A stretch of 64,000 nucleotides of DNA from Bacillus sp. USDA818B3_A (GCF_009928415.1 NZ_JAABNN010000005.1:124001-188000), one strand, 5' to 3'; shown: positions 7,734-16,863, counted from the first letter of the stretch. Notes: generated from the letters alone by a model not told the origin. Translations and numbers: made by a program.

Positions 7734-9356
7734 ATGAAGGAGTTAGAAAAAAAGAAAATTGCGATTATCGCCAGCAGTGGAGGCAATTTGTTTTACCTAG
7801 GGGGAAAAGATCCAGTAAAACTATTAGATGAGCTGCTCTTACAAATTGAAGCTGCTGGGATGGTGTGTACAGCTCTACAATTTATTGCAGCAAAAGCTAG
7901 CATGGATAACATCAAGAATGATACACAGGCTGAGTTATATACTTGGGATGAACAAACAAAGAGCCCTGTTGTAACAGCCGCAGGGACGATTGCAGAAGTC
8001 AACAAAGCGGCTTCACTTCTGGATAAGGAGATAGCTGATAAAATTAATCTTGGAGAAGTGGATGCACTAATTTTAATGAGTGCCGATCCAAACGGTGCCA
8101 ATTTACATACGGTAGAAGCAGCTGCTAAGAAAAAATTGCCAGCGACCGGTACGGGTGGAACCTCAATGGCAACGATTGCTTCCAAAGGGGTTAACGTCAT
8201 CTCTACTTCTGGAACCACAGGTACAACGAATCGAACGAGAGCCGTTACGTTCATCACTTCCTTAAGCAAGCATTTTGGACTTTCCTACCGTCCTATCATC
8301 GGTAAGGCAGTTTCTAATGATCAATTAGAGCAATCAGCATCTTCCGTCTTTAAACGCATAAACCTGCGCGGAATGATGTTGTCCTCCCTTCCTGGTTTTA
8401 TTGCGATGGCCTTGGTTTTAGCGATTAGCAAGATACCAGGATTGTCAGGACTTAGTGAAGTGTTTGATTTAATGATTAACGCTCTCCCAGTGATTTTAGC
8501 AGTTGTTGCCGCTAAACAAGTCGCAGAACTGGATGAGGTTTCGATTGTCGCGGGTATTGTTGCAGGGGTATTAGCGGTTAAAGGCGGAATCATCGGAGGA
8601 ATTATTGCAGGTATTTTGGCCGGGCTTTTGGTTCAATACATATTTAGAAAATGTGTAGAATGGAGGTTTCCTGCTACAACCGTAAATATTGCGGCAGGAG
8701 GAATTTCTGGATTGATTTCTGGTTTAGCCGTTTATTTTCTGATTGCTCCGGTTGCTTTATGGCTGGGTGGCGAAATTCGTGCTTTAATCGATTTCCTAGT
8801 TTCTACGAATGGTGTATTAGCCGGATTAATTGCAGGACTGTTAATTTGGCCAGCCATTATCGGCGGGATTTATCATGCAGCGATTTTACCAATCGTCCTT
8901 TTGGAAATGGAGAAGACGGGTAACAGCTTTTTAGGGGCTGTGGATATGGTTGGATTGGTGATGGTATCAGCTGGGATAACCCTGGCCAATATTGTTTCAC
9001 CAAGGGACAAAGGCGAGGCAGCCGTAGCCGCCCCTGGTTTTGCAATCAACATGGGATTTGGTACTTTTGTTGAAGCGGCCTATCCATTTATGTTCTCCAA
9101 CAAAATGATCTTTGCCGGAGCCATCATTTCATCAGGTTTAGGCGGTTTGCTTGTCGGCTTCTTTGATGTCCGTGGTACGGCTTACGTTCCATCGTTTATG
9201 GCCCCGCTTTTGTCCAATAATACAACGGGTTTTATTATTGCGATGGCTGGAAGCTTAGTTTGTTCATTTGTTATTACTTTCTTTGTGAATAAGGTTTCTA
9301 GGAAACAAGTTAAAAATAAGACCGCTAAAAAGACGTCCAATGAATTAGCAGGTTAA
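7734..9356 (+). CDS. EIIC-like permease with unusual soluble N-terminal domain
   Basis: The 540-residue protein has a cytoplasmic N-terminal domain (about 1-190) and a polytopic C-terminal part (about 210-525). The membrane part resembles PTS EIIC permeases: IIGGIYHAAILPIVLLEMEKTG matches the conserved G-H-P segment and FVEAAYPFMFSN sits where ITEP-type motifs occur. No EIIA or EIIB domain or gene is present. The N-terminal domain has IIASSGGNLFYLGGKDP and a Thr/Gly-rich TGTGGTSMATIASKG stretch, suggesting a nucleotide- or phosphate-binding fold that I cannot name. GAAGGTG lies before the ATG at 7734; the GTG at 7725 is part of that site. It may be a transporter or sensor unrelated to sugar phosphorylation. 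Confidence 0.7.
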   Translation: MKELEKKKIAIIASSGGNLFYLGGKDPVKLLDELLLQIEAAGMVCTALQFIAAKASMDNIKNDTQAELYTWDEQTKSPVVTAAGTIAEVNKAASLLDKEIADKINLGEVDALILMSADPNGANLHTVEAAAKKKLPATGTGGTSMATIASKGVNVISTSGTTGTTNRTRAVTFITSLSKHFGLSYRPIIGKAVSNDQLEQSASSVFKRINLRGMMLSSLPGFIAMALVLAISKIPGLSGLSEVFDLMINALPVILAVVAAKQVAELDEVSIVAGIVAGVLAVKGGIIGGIIAGILAGLLVQYIFRKCVEWRFPATTVNIAAGGISGLISGLAVYFLIAPVALWLGGEIRALIDFLVSTNGVLAGLIAGLLIWPAIIGGIYHAAILPIVLLEMEKTGNSFLGAVDMVGLVMVSAGITLANIVSPRDKGEAAVAAPGFAINMGFGTFVEAAYPFMFSNKMIFAGAIISSGLGGLLVGFFDVRGTAYVPSFMAPLLSNNTTGFIIAMAGSLVCSFVITFFVNKVSRKQVKNKTAKKTSNELAG

Positions 9357-9364
9357 TAAAAAAC

Positions 9365-9396
9365 AGAACCTCGGGTTTTAAACTTGAGGTTCTTTT
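9365..9396 (+). terminator. Terminator of the EIIC-like gene
   Basis: An 8-bp stem AGAACCTC / GAGGTTCT is followed by TTTT. Confidence 0.85.
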
Positions 9397-9472
9397 CTAT
9401 TTTAGAGTATATTGGTTCTTGTATTTGCTCAATTTATAGTTGTTCTAAATTTTAAGGTAAGGATTGATTATT

Positions 9473-10189
9473 ATGATTTCATTAAAAGGTAAGAATGCGA
9501 TTGTTACTGGGGCCGGACGAGGAATTGGCCGTGCTGTGGCCATTGCTTTAGCGAAGGAAGGCGTTAATCTCGGTCTAATCGGATTGAACATGTCTAATCT
9601 TGAAAAAGTAACGTCTGAACTCGAACCGTATGATGTACAAATTTCAGCTGCCACCGCTGATGTATCGGATCTAGAATCCGTCACACATGCCTTTGAACAT
9701 ATTCAATCAGATTTAGGAAACATTGATATCTTGGTTAACAATGCCGGTGTTGCCAAATTTGGAGGGTTCCTCGATTTAGCTCCGGAGGAATGGGAGAATA
9801 TTATTCGGGTCAATTTGATGGGTGTTTATAATGTAACTAGAGTGGTTTTACCTGGGATGATTGAGAAGAAAGCGGGAGATATCGTGAATATCTCTTCTAC
9901 TGCAGGGCAAAAAGGGGCGCCGGTAACCAGTGCATACAGTGCTTCAAAGTTTGCGGTTTTGGGTCTGACAGAATCACTTGCTCTTGAGGTAAGGAAGCAT
10001 AATATTCGTGTCACTGCGTTAACACCTAGTACGGTTGCTACCGATTTAGCGATTGAAACGAATCTTATTTCTGGTAATCCAGAGAATGTGATGCAGCCGG
10101 AAGATTTGGCTGATTTATTAGTTGCGGGTTTAAAACTTCATCCGCGGGTTTTCCTTAAGTCGGCTGGATTATGGTCGACGAATCCTTAA
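9473..10189 (+). CDS. yoxD: YoxD-like 3-oxoacyl-ACP reductase-type SDR
   Basis: A 238-residue short-chain dehydrogenase/reductase, the same length as B. subtilis YoxD, ending in the same AGLWSTNP tail. Visible are the NAD(P)-binding GAGRGIG motif, [11 protein letters not shown], the catalytic serine in NISSTAG, and YSASK. It is cytoplasmic and annotated in the family as FabG-like, but the true substrate is unknown. The ATG at 9473 is preferred over a TTG at 9464 because GGTAAGGA is well placed for it and the family length is matched. No separate terminator hairpin is seen; a 52-bp repeat array begins 20 bp after the stop. Confidence 0.93.
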   Translation: MISLKGKNAIVTGAGRGIGRAVAIALAKEGVNLGLIGLNMSNLEKVTSELEPYDVQISAATADVSDLESVTHAFEHIQSDLGNIDILVNNAGVAKFGGFLDLAPEEWENIIRVNLMGVYNVTRVVLPGMIEKKAGDIVNISSTAGQKGAPVTSAYSASKFAVLGLTESLALEVRKHNIRVTALTPSTVATDLAIETNLISGNPENVMQPEDLADLLVAGLKLHPRVFLKSAGLWSTNP

Positions 10190-10208
10190 GGGATTTTTCA
10201 TAATCAGG

Positions 10209-10519
10209 ATGAAGGACTTTTTCTTGTTAGGCCGGCAGGGTTTGTGCTTCATAACTCGGATGAAGGACTTTTTCCTGTTTGGCCACCGGGTGTTTGTCCT
10301 TCATCATACGGATGAAGGATTATTTCCTGTTTTGGCAATCAAGTTTTGTCCTTCATCACACGGATGAAGGACACTTTCCCTGTTAGACAACCAAGGGCTG
10401 TCCTTCATAACTCGAATGAAGGACTTTTTCAAGTTAGGTCACCGTGAGGGTGTCCTTCATAACTCGGATGAAGGATTTTCTCTCTTGTTAAAAACTAGAT
10501 TTTGTCCTTCACAACCGTT
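10209..10519. repeat. Six tandem 51-52-bp units with palindromic junctions
   Basis: Units start at 10209, 10260, 10312, 10364, 10416 and 10468; the first is 51 bp, the others 52. Each begins ATGAAGGAC (or GAT) and ends GTCCTTCAT followed by a 7-nt tract such as AACTCGG. Across each junction GTCCTTCAT-(7 nt)-ATGAAGGAC forms a 9-bp stem, and each unit can also fold end to end. The middles (about 27 bp) vary but share TTTTTCCTGTT and a GG-CA-CCG patch. The last unit is degenerate. The array lies between convergent genes. Confidence 0.92.
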
Positions 10520-10574
10520 ATGAAAAATTCTGTAAAGCAACAGTAAAAAACTATAGGCTATTACAAAAAAGCAA

Positions 10575-10868
10575 CTATATCTCAAAATCTACAATAATAC
10601 TATCTTCCAAGCCAATCTCCTGTAAGTAACTAAAAACCTCTTGGTGCGACGGATGCGGACCATAGTTTTCCAAAGACGTCCGATCTTCAAAGCGTACAGT
10701 CAATCCCATCTCAAACCCTTGACTCCTGTCTGAAAAATTATTCCCCTGCCGAATATCCATAATGCCGGGAATCTCATTTCTCAGCAATAATGTCTTGCGA
10801 ATCAATTCCTGCTTCTGTTCTTCCGTCGTCTTTGAGGAAAATTTTAATAAGACAATATGCTCAATCAT
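10575..10868 (-). CDS. Dabb-family (stress-responsive A/B barrel) protein
   Basis: A 97-residue protein starting MIEHIVLLKF, with the family's His-centred first strand, an IPGI segment and YGPHPSHQEV near residue 70, which are typical of Dabb ferredoxin-like barrels. These form dimers and in some cases act as small enzymes or as companions of oxygenases. The ATG overlaps the upstream monooxygenase stop codon (ATGA), so translation is coupled and a shared role in the oxidation is likely. GGGAG lies about 8 bases before the start. Confidence 0.85.
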   Translation of the reverse strand: MIEHIVLLKFSSKTTEEQKQELIRKTLLLRNEIPGIMDIRQGNNFSDRSQGFEMGLTVRFEDRTSLENYGPHPSHQEVFSYLQEIGLEDSIIVDFEI

Positions 10869-12130
10869 GATTTTACTCCCATCTTACTATTCAGCTTCTC
10901 CCTGTCAAACCCAGCAATCTGCTTATATTTATTAGCAATCTCCTCTAGTTCTTGATAGGAAACTACATCATCTAAATTAGTAAATCCATTAGGCGCACGT
11001 TCTTCGACTATTTGCATGACTTGTTCAGGACCATTTTTACGATTAGTCCTAACAATGTTCGCTGTAGCCTCTAATCTAACATCTTCATATACCTTCAAGG
11101 CGCGTTCGGCATCATAATGTTCTAAAATAGCCTCGCCTAATGCATCTGCATCCAGGATCGCTTGTGAAGCGCCATTGGACCCAATCGGATACATAGGATG
11201 TGCTGCGTCTCCTAATAAGGTTACACGCCCGAACGTCCATTGCGGCAGCGGATCACGGTCAACCATGGGGAATTCATAAACAGCGTCAGTGTCCTCGATT
11301 AGTTTTGGCACGTTCAGCCAGCCAAAATCCCAAGAAGCAAACGCAGGAGCAAATACTTCTTTGTCGATTTTTTTGTTCCAGTCTGCACGAGATGGCATTT
11401 CGTCTTCGACAGACAATTCTGCAATCCAGTTAACGAGCGAGCTCCCCTTCGCCGCAGTTTCTGGACAAACCGGGTAGGCCACGAATTTTTGATCCTGATA
11501 TCCTGCCATTATCATCGATCTTCCAGTAAGGAAAGCTGACGATTCAGTGATACCGCGCCATAAAATACGGCCGCTAAATTTAGGCAGCCCTTCATCCGGA
11601 TAATAAAATTTTCTAACAACAGAATGGATACCATCCGCTCCTATCAAAATATCAGCATGATACGATCCAAGACTTTCTCCCGTTTTTCTGTTTTCAAACT
11701 GGGCCACCACTAGGTCTCCAAAGGTTTGGAAAGATTTCAGATGATGACCGGTATGAACTGAATCCTCGCCAATTTCTTTTTTGACCGCTTCTAATAACAG
11801 CATTTGAAGCTTTCCACGGTGAATGGAATATTGCGGCCAATGATACCCTGCTTCTATTCCACGCGCCTCCCGCCAGATATTTTTGCCAAATTTGTTGACA
11901 TAGATTAGTTCCGCTGTTGGTATGCCTATCTTTTCCAGTTCCTCTGCCAAACCAAGCTCAGTTAACACCCTGACTGCATGTGGTAAAAGATTAATCCCTA
12001 CCCCCAAAGCTTTAATTGTTTCGACACTTTCAAAGACACGCACTGACACGCCAACGCGGTGAAGTTTTAGGGCAGTAACAAGCCCTCCGATACCACCGCC
12101 AACAATTAGGGCCGTTTTGATATTTGTCAT
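10865..12130 (-). CDS. FAD-dependent aromatic monooxygenase (PhzS-like)
   Basis: This 421-residue flavoprotein should hydroxylate an aromatic substrate with NAD(P)H and O2. Evidence is the GGGIGG dinucleotide motif at 11-16, the central IGADGIHSVVR segment with the DG motif, and LLGDAAHPMYPIGSNGASQAI, the second FAD motif. The GD-motif context EFPMVDRDPLPQWTFGR is like PhzS-type oxidoreductases. GGAGAG lies 6 bases before the ATG. It overlaps the downstream Dabb gene by 4 bp. The substrate cannot be read from the sequence; no ring-cleavage or phenazine genes are nearby. Confidence 0.88.
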   Translation of the reverse strand: MTNIKTALIVGGGIGGLVTALKLHRVGVSVRVFESVETIKALGVGINLLPHAVRVLTELGLAEELEKIGIPTAELIYVNKFGKNIWREARGIEAGYHWPQYSIHRGKLQMLLLEAVKKEIGEDSVHTGHHLKSFQTFGDLVVAQFENRKTGESLGSYHADILIGADGIHSVVRKFYYPDEGLPKFSGRILWRGITESSAFLTGRSMIMAGYQDQKFVAYPVCPETAAKGSSLVNWIAELSVEDEMPSRADWNKKIDKEVFAPAFASWDFGWLNVPKLIEDTDAVYEFPMVDRDPLPQWTFGRVTLLGDAAHPMYPIGSNGASQAILDADALGEAILEHYDAERALKVYEDVRLEATANIVRTNRKNGPEQVMQIVEERAPNGFTNLDDVVSYQELEEIANKYKQIAGFDREKLNSKMGVKS

Positions 12131-12341
12131 TAGAATCTCTCCTTGTTCGACATAACTCCTGATAATTCTTAATTATTACATAAATCAAAAATATATCAAT
12201 ATTTTATCATAAACCTTTTCGAAAATGATTCAGATTCATATATTTAGCCAAACCAAATATAATTCACAAAATGTTCACTTATGTCAAAGTTAACACTATA
12301 GCTATAATACAAAAGACTAATTTGGAAGGAATGATCTAGAA

Positions 12342-12827
12342 GTGCCAACAACGAAGAAAGAAAGTATTATTTTTGGAACAATGATGTGTTTTGGGATGGT
12401 TGTAGTCATGACGGTTTATAATTTATATATAAACGGATTGTTCGGTAAGCTAGCCTTGGGTGAAATAATAATCGAAGGGATTATCGGATTTATCATTGCC
12501 TTACTGCTGGATTTATTTATTGTCGGTCCTGCAGCCAAGAAAGTGGCTTTCCTTCTTCCCTTCGACAAATCTAAGAAGGTCAATGTGATTCTATCGATTT
12601 CATTTTGTATGATCGTAGGAATGGTTTTATTTATGTCTTTGTACGGATTCACAACTGCTGTCCTTACAAACGGATTTCCATCAGAATCAATCCTATTAAG
12701 CTACTTAACGATTGTCTGGAAAAACTTTATCTTTGCTTTTCCTCTACAACTCTTGATTATGGGACCAGTCGTCCGGTTTTTATTTATGAGTCTTGTTAAA
12801 GGAAAGAAATCCATGATTGCTGCATAA
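12342..12827 (+). CDS. DUF2798 membrane protein
   Basis: The 161-residue product has four predicted membrane segments arranged as two similar pairs; each half shows an MxxxMxxYN / FxxxLxxYG segment and a GP(A/V)xxxxxxL segment (VGPAAKKVAF and MGPVVRFLF), as in DUF2798 proteins. The function is unknown. The start is GTG at 12342, preceded by GGAAGGA at 11 bases. A TATAAT box occurs at 12303-12308 but no good -35 hexamer is seen. It is monocistronic, with a strong terminator after it. Confidence 0.83.
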   Translation: MPTTKKESIIFGTMMCFGMVVVMTVYNLYINGLFGKLALGEIIIEGIIGFIIALLLDLFIVGPAAKKVAFLLPFDKSKKVNVILSISFCMIVGMVLFMSLYGFTTAVLTNGFPSESILLSYLTIVWKNFIFAFPLQLLIMGPVVRFLFMSLVKGKKSMIAA

Positions 12828-12834
12828 TTTTATC

Positions 12835-12873
12835 ACACTAAAAAGCTGCCATTCACTGGCAGCTTTTTAGTGT
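12835..12873. terminator. Bidirectional terminator
   Basis: A perfect 17-bp stem (12835-12851 with 12857-12873) with loop TTCAC contains A- and T-runs that serve both the DUF2798 gene and the convergent MATE gene. Confidence 0.93.
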
Positions 12874-12896
12874 AATAGTATAGTAGTTTTAATTCC

Positions 12897-14291
12897 TCAA
12901 ACAAGCTTATGGGCATACCACTTCTTCCCTTTAAATCTCCAGCTAAAGATAAGTGTCCTCATGCCCCATTCAATATTCATGGCCGTCCAAACCCCGATAA
13001 TTCCAAAACCAAAGGTAATCCCTAGAAGATACCCAAGTACGACCCGAAGCAGCCACATGGATAACAACGAAGCAATGGATGTAAAGTTCGAATCACCTGC
13101 TGCCCTTAACGCAGATGGCATGATAAAGCTTACTGGCCACAAGAGCGGGTGACCTATCGCAGATATTAAAATAAGCGTAAAGATGGTCGGGATAATCTCA
13201 TCTGGAGCATTGAACATTTTAATCAATAGCGGAAACAATGGGATTAATACCATATCAGCGATTAAAAACAAGACGCTGCCAAGACCAATTAATGAAAGGA
13301 TAAACTTCCTGGCATCCTGAATGTTCCTTCTCCCCATACACTGCCCTACAACCGTTATAATGGCGATACTTAACGAGTTAGGCCCCATTTGAAATAGTAA
13401 GGCAATGGAGTTCGCAATGGCATAGGATGTCATGGCAAGTGTTCCTAACTGTACAATGAACGTTTGCGTCAACAGTTTCCCGCCATTGAAAAATAATTGT
13501 TCTGCTGCAAACGGAAGGCCAATGAACATGACTTTCTTTAAGATAGCCATATCGATGTGCAAAGCATTTCTAAAAGTAAACCGGATCGTTTCATTGTATT
13601 TAACGATATAAATTAATGAAGCTGCTACACCCAGTAATCTTGCAATAATAGTTGAAATGACCAGCCCTTCGATTCCCATTTTAAAAACAGTGATGAGTAA
13701 AATATTGAGGACTGTATTCGTTACATTCATTAATAATGATAGATTAAGGCAGGGTTTGGTCTCTCCGACTCCTCTAAGGGCTCCCGTTACCGCCTGGAAA
13801 ATAGCGATAAGTGGATAAGACAGACAGCTGCCAATCAAATAAATGCGCGCATTTTGGAAGACGTTTGGATCCGCTTTACCAAATAAAAGGCTTAAGGTAG
13901 GTGTATGAAAAGTAATCACCAGTAAACTTAACAATAAGGAAAATAAGGTAACAGCCATGATCGCTTGTGTGGCTGTTTTAGAAACCATCTCTGGATTTCC
14001 GCTCCCTTTGTATTGAGCGACCATTACCGTTCCACCTGTAGCCACTGCAATAAAGACGTTGACTAGAAAGATGTTCAATGAATCTACCATACTAACGGCA
14101 CTAACAGCATCAACCCCAGCAGAGCTGATCATTGCAGTGTTTAATAGACTCATAAAAATCAAAAAAGCCTGGTCTACAAAAATAGGTGTGATAATGGCAA
14201 ACAGCTTTTTGTAGTCAATCGATTCGCCAGTAAAATACTTATCTAACAAATAAACAGTCCGAGGTTTTAATTTCACTGCAATTTTATTCAT
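12897..14291 (-). CDS. MATE-family efflux transporter
   Basis: A 464-residue integral membrane exporter with about 12 helices in two similar halves. Family features are FLVNVFIAVATGGTVMVAQYKGSGN in the first half, the GALRGVGETKPCL segment after helix 6, and SIAIITVVGQCMGRRNIQDARK in the second. Such proteins expel cationic drugs or metabolites using Na+ or H+. AGAAGTG is 6 bases before the ATG. It stands alone between two terminated units, so no substrate hint comes from context. Confidence 0.92.
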   Translation of the reverse strand: MNKIAVKLKPRTVYLLDKYFTGESIDYKKLFAIITPIFVDQAFLIFMSLLNTAMISSAGVDAVSAVSMVDSLNIFLVNVFIAVATGGTVMVAQYKGSGNPEMVSKTATQAIMAVTLFSLLLSLLVITFHTPTLSLLFGKADPNVFQNARIYLIGSCLSYPLIAIFQAVTGALRGVGETKPCLNLSLLMNVTNTVLNILLITVFKMGIEGLVISTIIARLLGVAASLIYIVKYNETIRFTFRNALHIDMAILKKVMFIGLPFAAEQLFFNGGKLLTQTFIVQLGTLAMTSYAIANSIALLFQMGPNSLSIAIITVVGQCMGRRNIQDARKFILSLIGLGSVLFLIADMVLIPLFPLLIKMFNAPDEIIPTIFTLILISAIGHPLLWPVSFIMPSALRAAGDSNFTSIASLLSMWLLRVVLGYLLGITFGFGIIGVWTAMNIEWGMRTLIFSWRFKGKKWYAHKLV

Positions 14292-14598
14292 TCGCTACAC
14301 TTCTTTTCAATTTGTTTGCCATTCACAATATATGTAAATGAACCATGGATTATTATAGCACTATTTTGGGTAGAAATAAGTGATTATTTATGAGAAATAG
14401 AATCATTGTACAAAGTAAAAAATAGTAAATAATAAAATAGAACACATGAAGTAAATATTTAAATAAACATTCCCAAGTAATTGCAAAAATAAACCATTTT
14501 TATTGTAAATAGTCTATATTATTTAAAGGAAGGGTAAATAAAAATATGAGTTCAATGTGAATGAGTGATAATGTTTTATTAACTGGCGGAGGTGAAGT
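14292..14598. other. Divergent promoter region
   Basis: This 307-bp, very AT-rich gap separates the MATE gene and yuiD. A TTGTAA...TATATTAT pair near 14504-14522 is a possible promoter for yuiD. No gene is seen. Confidence 0.4.
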
Positions 14599-15069
14599 AT
14601 GTTTTTATCGTATCCCATTTTGGCTGCACTTTTGGGCATGCTGATTGCCCAATTTGTAAAAATACCAATTCATTTTATCTCGACAAGAGAATTAAAATGG
14701 AATTTGATGTTTAGCACTGGCGGAATGCCTAGTTCGCATACATCCACCATTATTTCCTTAACCACAGCCATTGGGTTGGTATCTGGATTCCAATCCAATG
14801 AATTTGCCATTTGTGTGGTCGTTTCGGCTATTGTCATGCATGATGCGACAGGTGTACGCAGGCACGCTGGATATCATGCCGAAATTTTAAACACATTATT
14901 AGTCGATTTTAATACCCTGATTGAAACGTTAAAGGATCCAAATTTAAAAAAACCCGAATCTCGAAAAAAATTAAAAGAATTATTAGGCCACCAGCCAATC
15001 GAAGTATTCGGTGGAGCGATTACAGGTATTATTGTTGGCGTGGCTACATATTATTTTTATCCGTTTTAA
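14599..15069 (+). CDS. yuiD: YuiD-like divergent PAP2 (DUF212) membrane protein
   Basis: A 156-residue protein of the divergent PAP2 family. It carries GGMPSSHTS (about residues 41-49) and MHDATGVRRHAGYHAEILN, the family's relics of acid-phosphatase motifs, plus a terminal helix GAITGIIVGVATYYF. The family is predicted to be membrane-bound; the enzymatic activity has not been settled to my knowledge. GGAGGTG is 4 bases before the ATG. It ends before a strong terminator shared with the next, convergent gene. Confidence 0.9.
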   Translation: MFLSYPILAALLGMLIAQFVKIPIHFISTRELKWNLMFSTGGMPSSHTSTIISLTTAIGLVSGFQSNEFAICVVVSAIVMHDATGVRRHAGYHAEILNTLLVDFNTLIETLKDPNLKKPESRKKLKELLGHQPIEVFGGAITGIIVGVATYYFYPF

Positions 15070-15082
15070 CTTTTTAAACATA

Positions 15083-15125
15083 AATAAATCCACCCTATCA
15101 TACATACAAGGGTGGATTTATTTTT
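15083..15125. terminator. Bidirectional terminator
   Basis: A stem of about 14 bp, AATAAATCCACCCT / AGGGTGGATTTATT, with a 12-nt loop and U-tract on both sides, separates yuiD from the DoxX-like gene. Confidence 0.9.
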
Positions 15126-15136
15126 TAACATTAAAC

Positions 15137-16132
15137 CTATGCAAATCGATAGTAAATCAATAAGAAGGTCGCTAATACAAAAATGAAATTCAAGAAAACA
15201 AAGATAAATTGATCCAGTTTTGTTTTATGCATTTTAATTGGCGGGTTGTAGAATGATACACCTTCAATTATGAAAATTAATAACACGATGTGAATCATGA
15301 AATGTCCAATCACTTCTGTCATACCAAAAAGCATCGTAGTAGAGATGAAGATACCTGTTACAACAAAGCCTAGAACTCGATTTAAAATACCAACAACTAA
15401 TAAATAACCCACAACAAATTCAATAAACGCACACATTACTACAAATAAATCTGGAGCAAAGCCAAATGTTGGTACATGGTGGTTGGCTACGATATCCAAG
15501 GCCATATCCGGATAAACCCATTTTTCAACGGCTACCCAGCTTAGTGATAATCCAGTTCCAAGGTATAAAAACGGGAACCCTGCTTTTTCAAGCTTGGTAT
15601 TGCCGACCAATAAAACACCGATAATTGCCACATAAAAGCCGTAATCCAGCATATAGAAAACACCATGATGGATGGTAACATAAATGAATAATCCTAAAAG
15701 TATGGATGCACCAATTTTTGTAGAAATATGGTGTGGAATTAATAAGAATCCAATGGTAACCCAAGTTAATACTACAGCTAAAGTATTTTCGATATGGAAC
15801 TCAGGAGCAAACAATGTTCCATTGATCATTTGAATGATTAATGCGGCGGCAGTTCCGTATTTTAGTAGGTAACGAGAATACTTTCTTAAGCTTGAGAGGC
15901 GGTCCTCCCACTTTTTCACTGGTGCCCATTCCGTCATTTTAGGAATGATAAGTGTTAATGAACCTAAAACAATGGCAGCTAATAGAGCAAAGAATATAAA
16001 TATCGGTGATAAAATATGTTCAATAGACTCCTTATGCGGCTCCACATTTGTGAACCACTTCACATGAGCCTCAGTAAGAAAAGGTGTCATAATAAGTCCG
16101 AGCATGATGATGAGTTGAAATATCTTTTTCAT
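15137..16132 (-). CDS. DoxX-like polytopic membrane protein with His after signal peptide
   Basis: The 331-residue protein starts with a signal peptide (MKKIFQLIIMLGLIMTPFLTEA) followed by HVKWFTNVEP, then about nine hydrophobic helices. Several helices resemble DoxX/SURF4-type proteins, notably the segment with EFVVGYLLVVGILNRVLGF, and a histidine-bearing TEVIGHFMIHIVLL follows. If the signal is cleaved, the mature N-terminus would be histidine. The biochemical role is unknown; DoxX relatives take part in respiratory or thiol redox modules. GGGGGAT precedes the ATG. It is a single-gene unit with an inverted repeat just upstream. Confidence 0.7.
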   Translation of the reverse strand: MKKIFQLIIMLGLIMTPFLTEAHVKWFTNVEPHKESIEHILSPIFIFFALLAAIVLGSLTLIIPKMTEWAPVKKWEDRLSSLRKYSRYLLKYGTAAALIIQMINGTLFAPEFHIENTLAVVLTWVTIGFLLIPHHISTKIGASILLGLFIYVTIHHGVFYMLDYGFYVAIIGVLLVGNTKLEKAGFPFLYLGTGLSLSWVAVEKWVYPDMALDIVANHHVPTFGFAPDLFVVMCAFIEFVVGYLLVVGILNRVLGFVVTGIFISTTMLFGMTEVIGHFMIHIVLLIFIIEGVSFYNPPIKMHKTKLDQFIFVFLNFIFVLATFLLIYYRFA

Positions 16133-16153
16133 TGGTAAATCCCCCTTGATAAC

Positions 16154-16179
16154 ATTAACAATATGAATATAGTGTTAAT
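16154..16179. promoter_or_regulatory. Inverted repeat upstream of the DoxX-like gene
   Basis: ATTAACA (16154-16160) and TGTTAAT (16173-16179) form a perfect 7-bp dyad with a 12-bp centre, 22 bp before the start codon. The position suits an operator; the regulator is unknown. The rest of the 16133-16551 gap shows no gene. Confidence 0.45.
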
Positions 16180-16551
16180 ATACATGATAGATTAGTCCTA
16201 TGACCGCTTTAATTTTGAACATTATGTGAAAAAAATCACATGTATTGTAGGAAGATTGATTTAATTTACGTATTAGTGCTGTTTATTTTGCGGACAAATA
16301 TCACCATCTCATTTAAGCGTCGACTGCTTTCAATAGACTTTATTTGACAAAATGCTAGTTTCTTCTCTAGAATTTTATGTACCCACAATTTAGATAAGAA
16401 ACACACTTTTTGGGGTAATATACATTTAGAAATTCATCTACATAAATTTTTATTTGATGTTTTAAAGTTTCATAGGTACAAAAGACTAAGGATAAAAGAT
16501 GGATTTACTTTCCTCTTTTATTTCTTAAAATACAAAGAAGGAGGTAAGTAT

Positions 16552-16863
16552 ATGATTAAAAGAATAATAATTCTTGTGGCGCTTTGTTCAATTTTATTAG
16601 TATTACTTAAATTTCAGTCATCCACTCCTGTAAATAATACAAGCGTGAAAAGCGAAAGTTCCTCCAAGTACACTACCGTTACATACAAGATTACTAATAT
16701 TAAGGGTGATCAATACTACGGTGAAAAAGAAAATGGGAACGAAATTATTTTTTCTGCTGAAAAAATCACATCAGGTGATTCAATAAAAGTTAATGATCAG
16801 GTCATTTGCTATTTTGATAAAAATAATCTAGGTAACGGCATAGTCAAAGTTGAAAAGAAATAA
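16552..16863 (+). CDS. Small membrane-anchored or secreted protein
   Basis: A 103-residue product with an N-terminal hydrophobic segment (residues 4-20) followed by a Ser/Thr-rich linker and a domain of about 60 residues that looks like a small beta barrel (TVTYKITNIKGDQYYGEKENGNEIIFSAEKI ... KVNDQVICYFDKN). The extracellular domain reads like an OB-type or DUF3221-like fold, but I do not recognise it with certainty. AAGGAGG is close before the ATG. It begins a small run of plus-strand genes. Confidence 0.65.
   Translation: MIKRIIILVALCSILLVLLKFQSSTPVNNTSVKSESSSKYTTVTYKITNIKGDQYYGEKENGNEIIFSAEKITSGDSIKVNDQVICYFDKNNLGNGIVKVEKK

Noticed and set aside
10209..10519. CRISPR-like pattern: palindromic 25-bp word at regular 52-bp spacing
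   Set aside because: The 27-bp parts between the words resemble one another, unlike spacers; the words vary at several positions; no cas gene is present.
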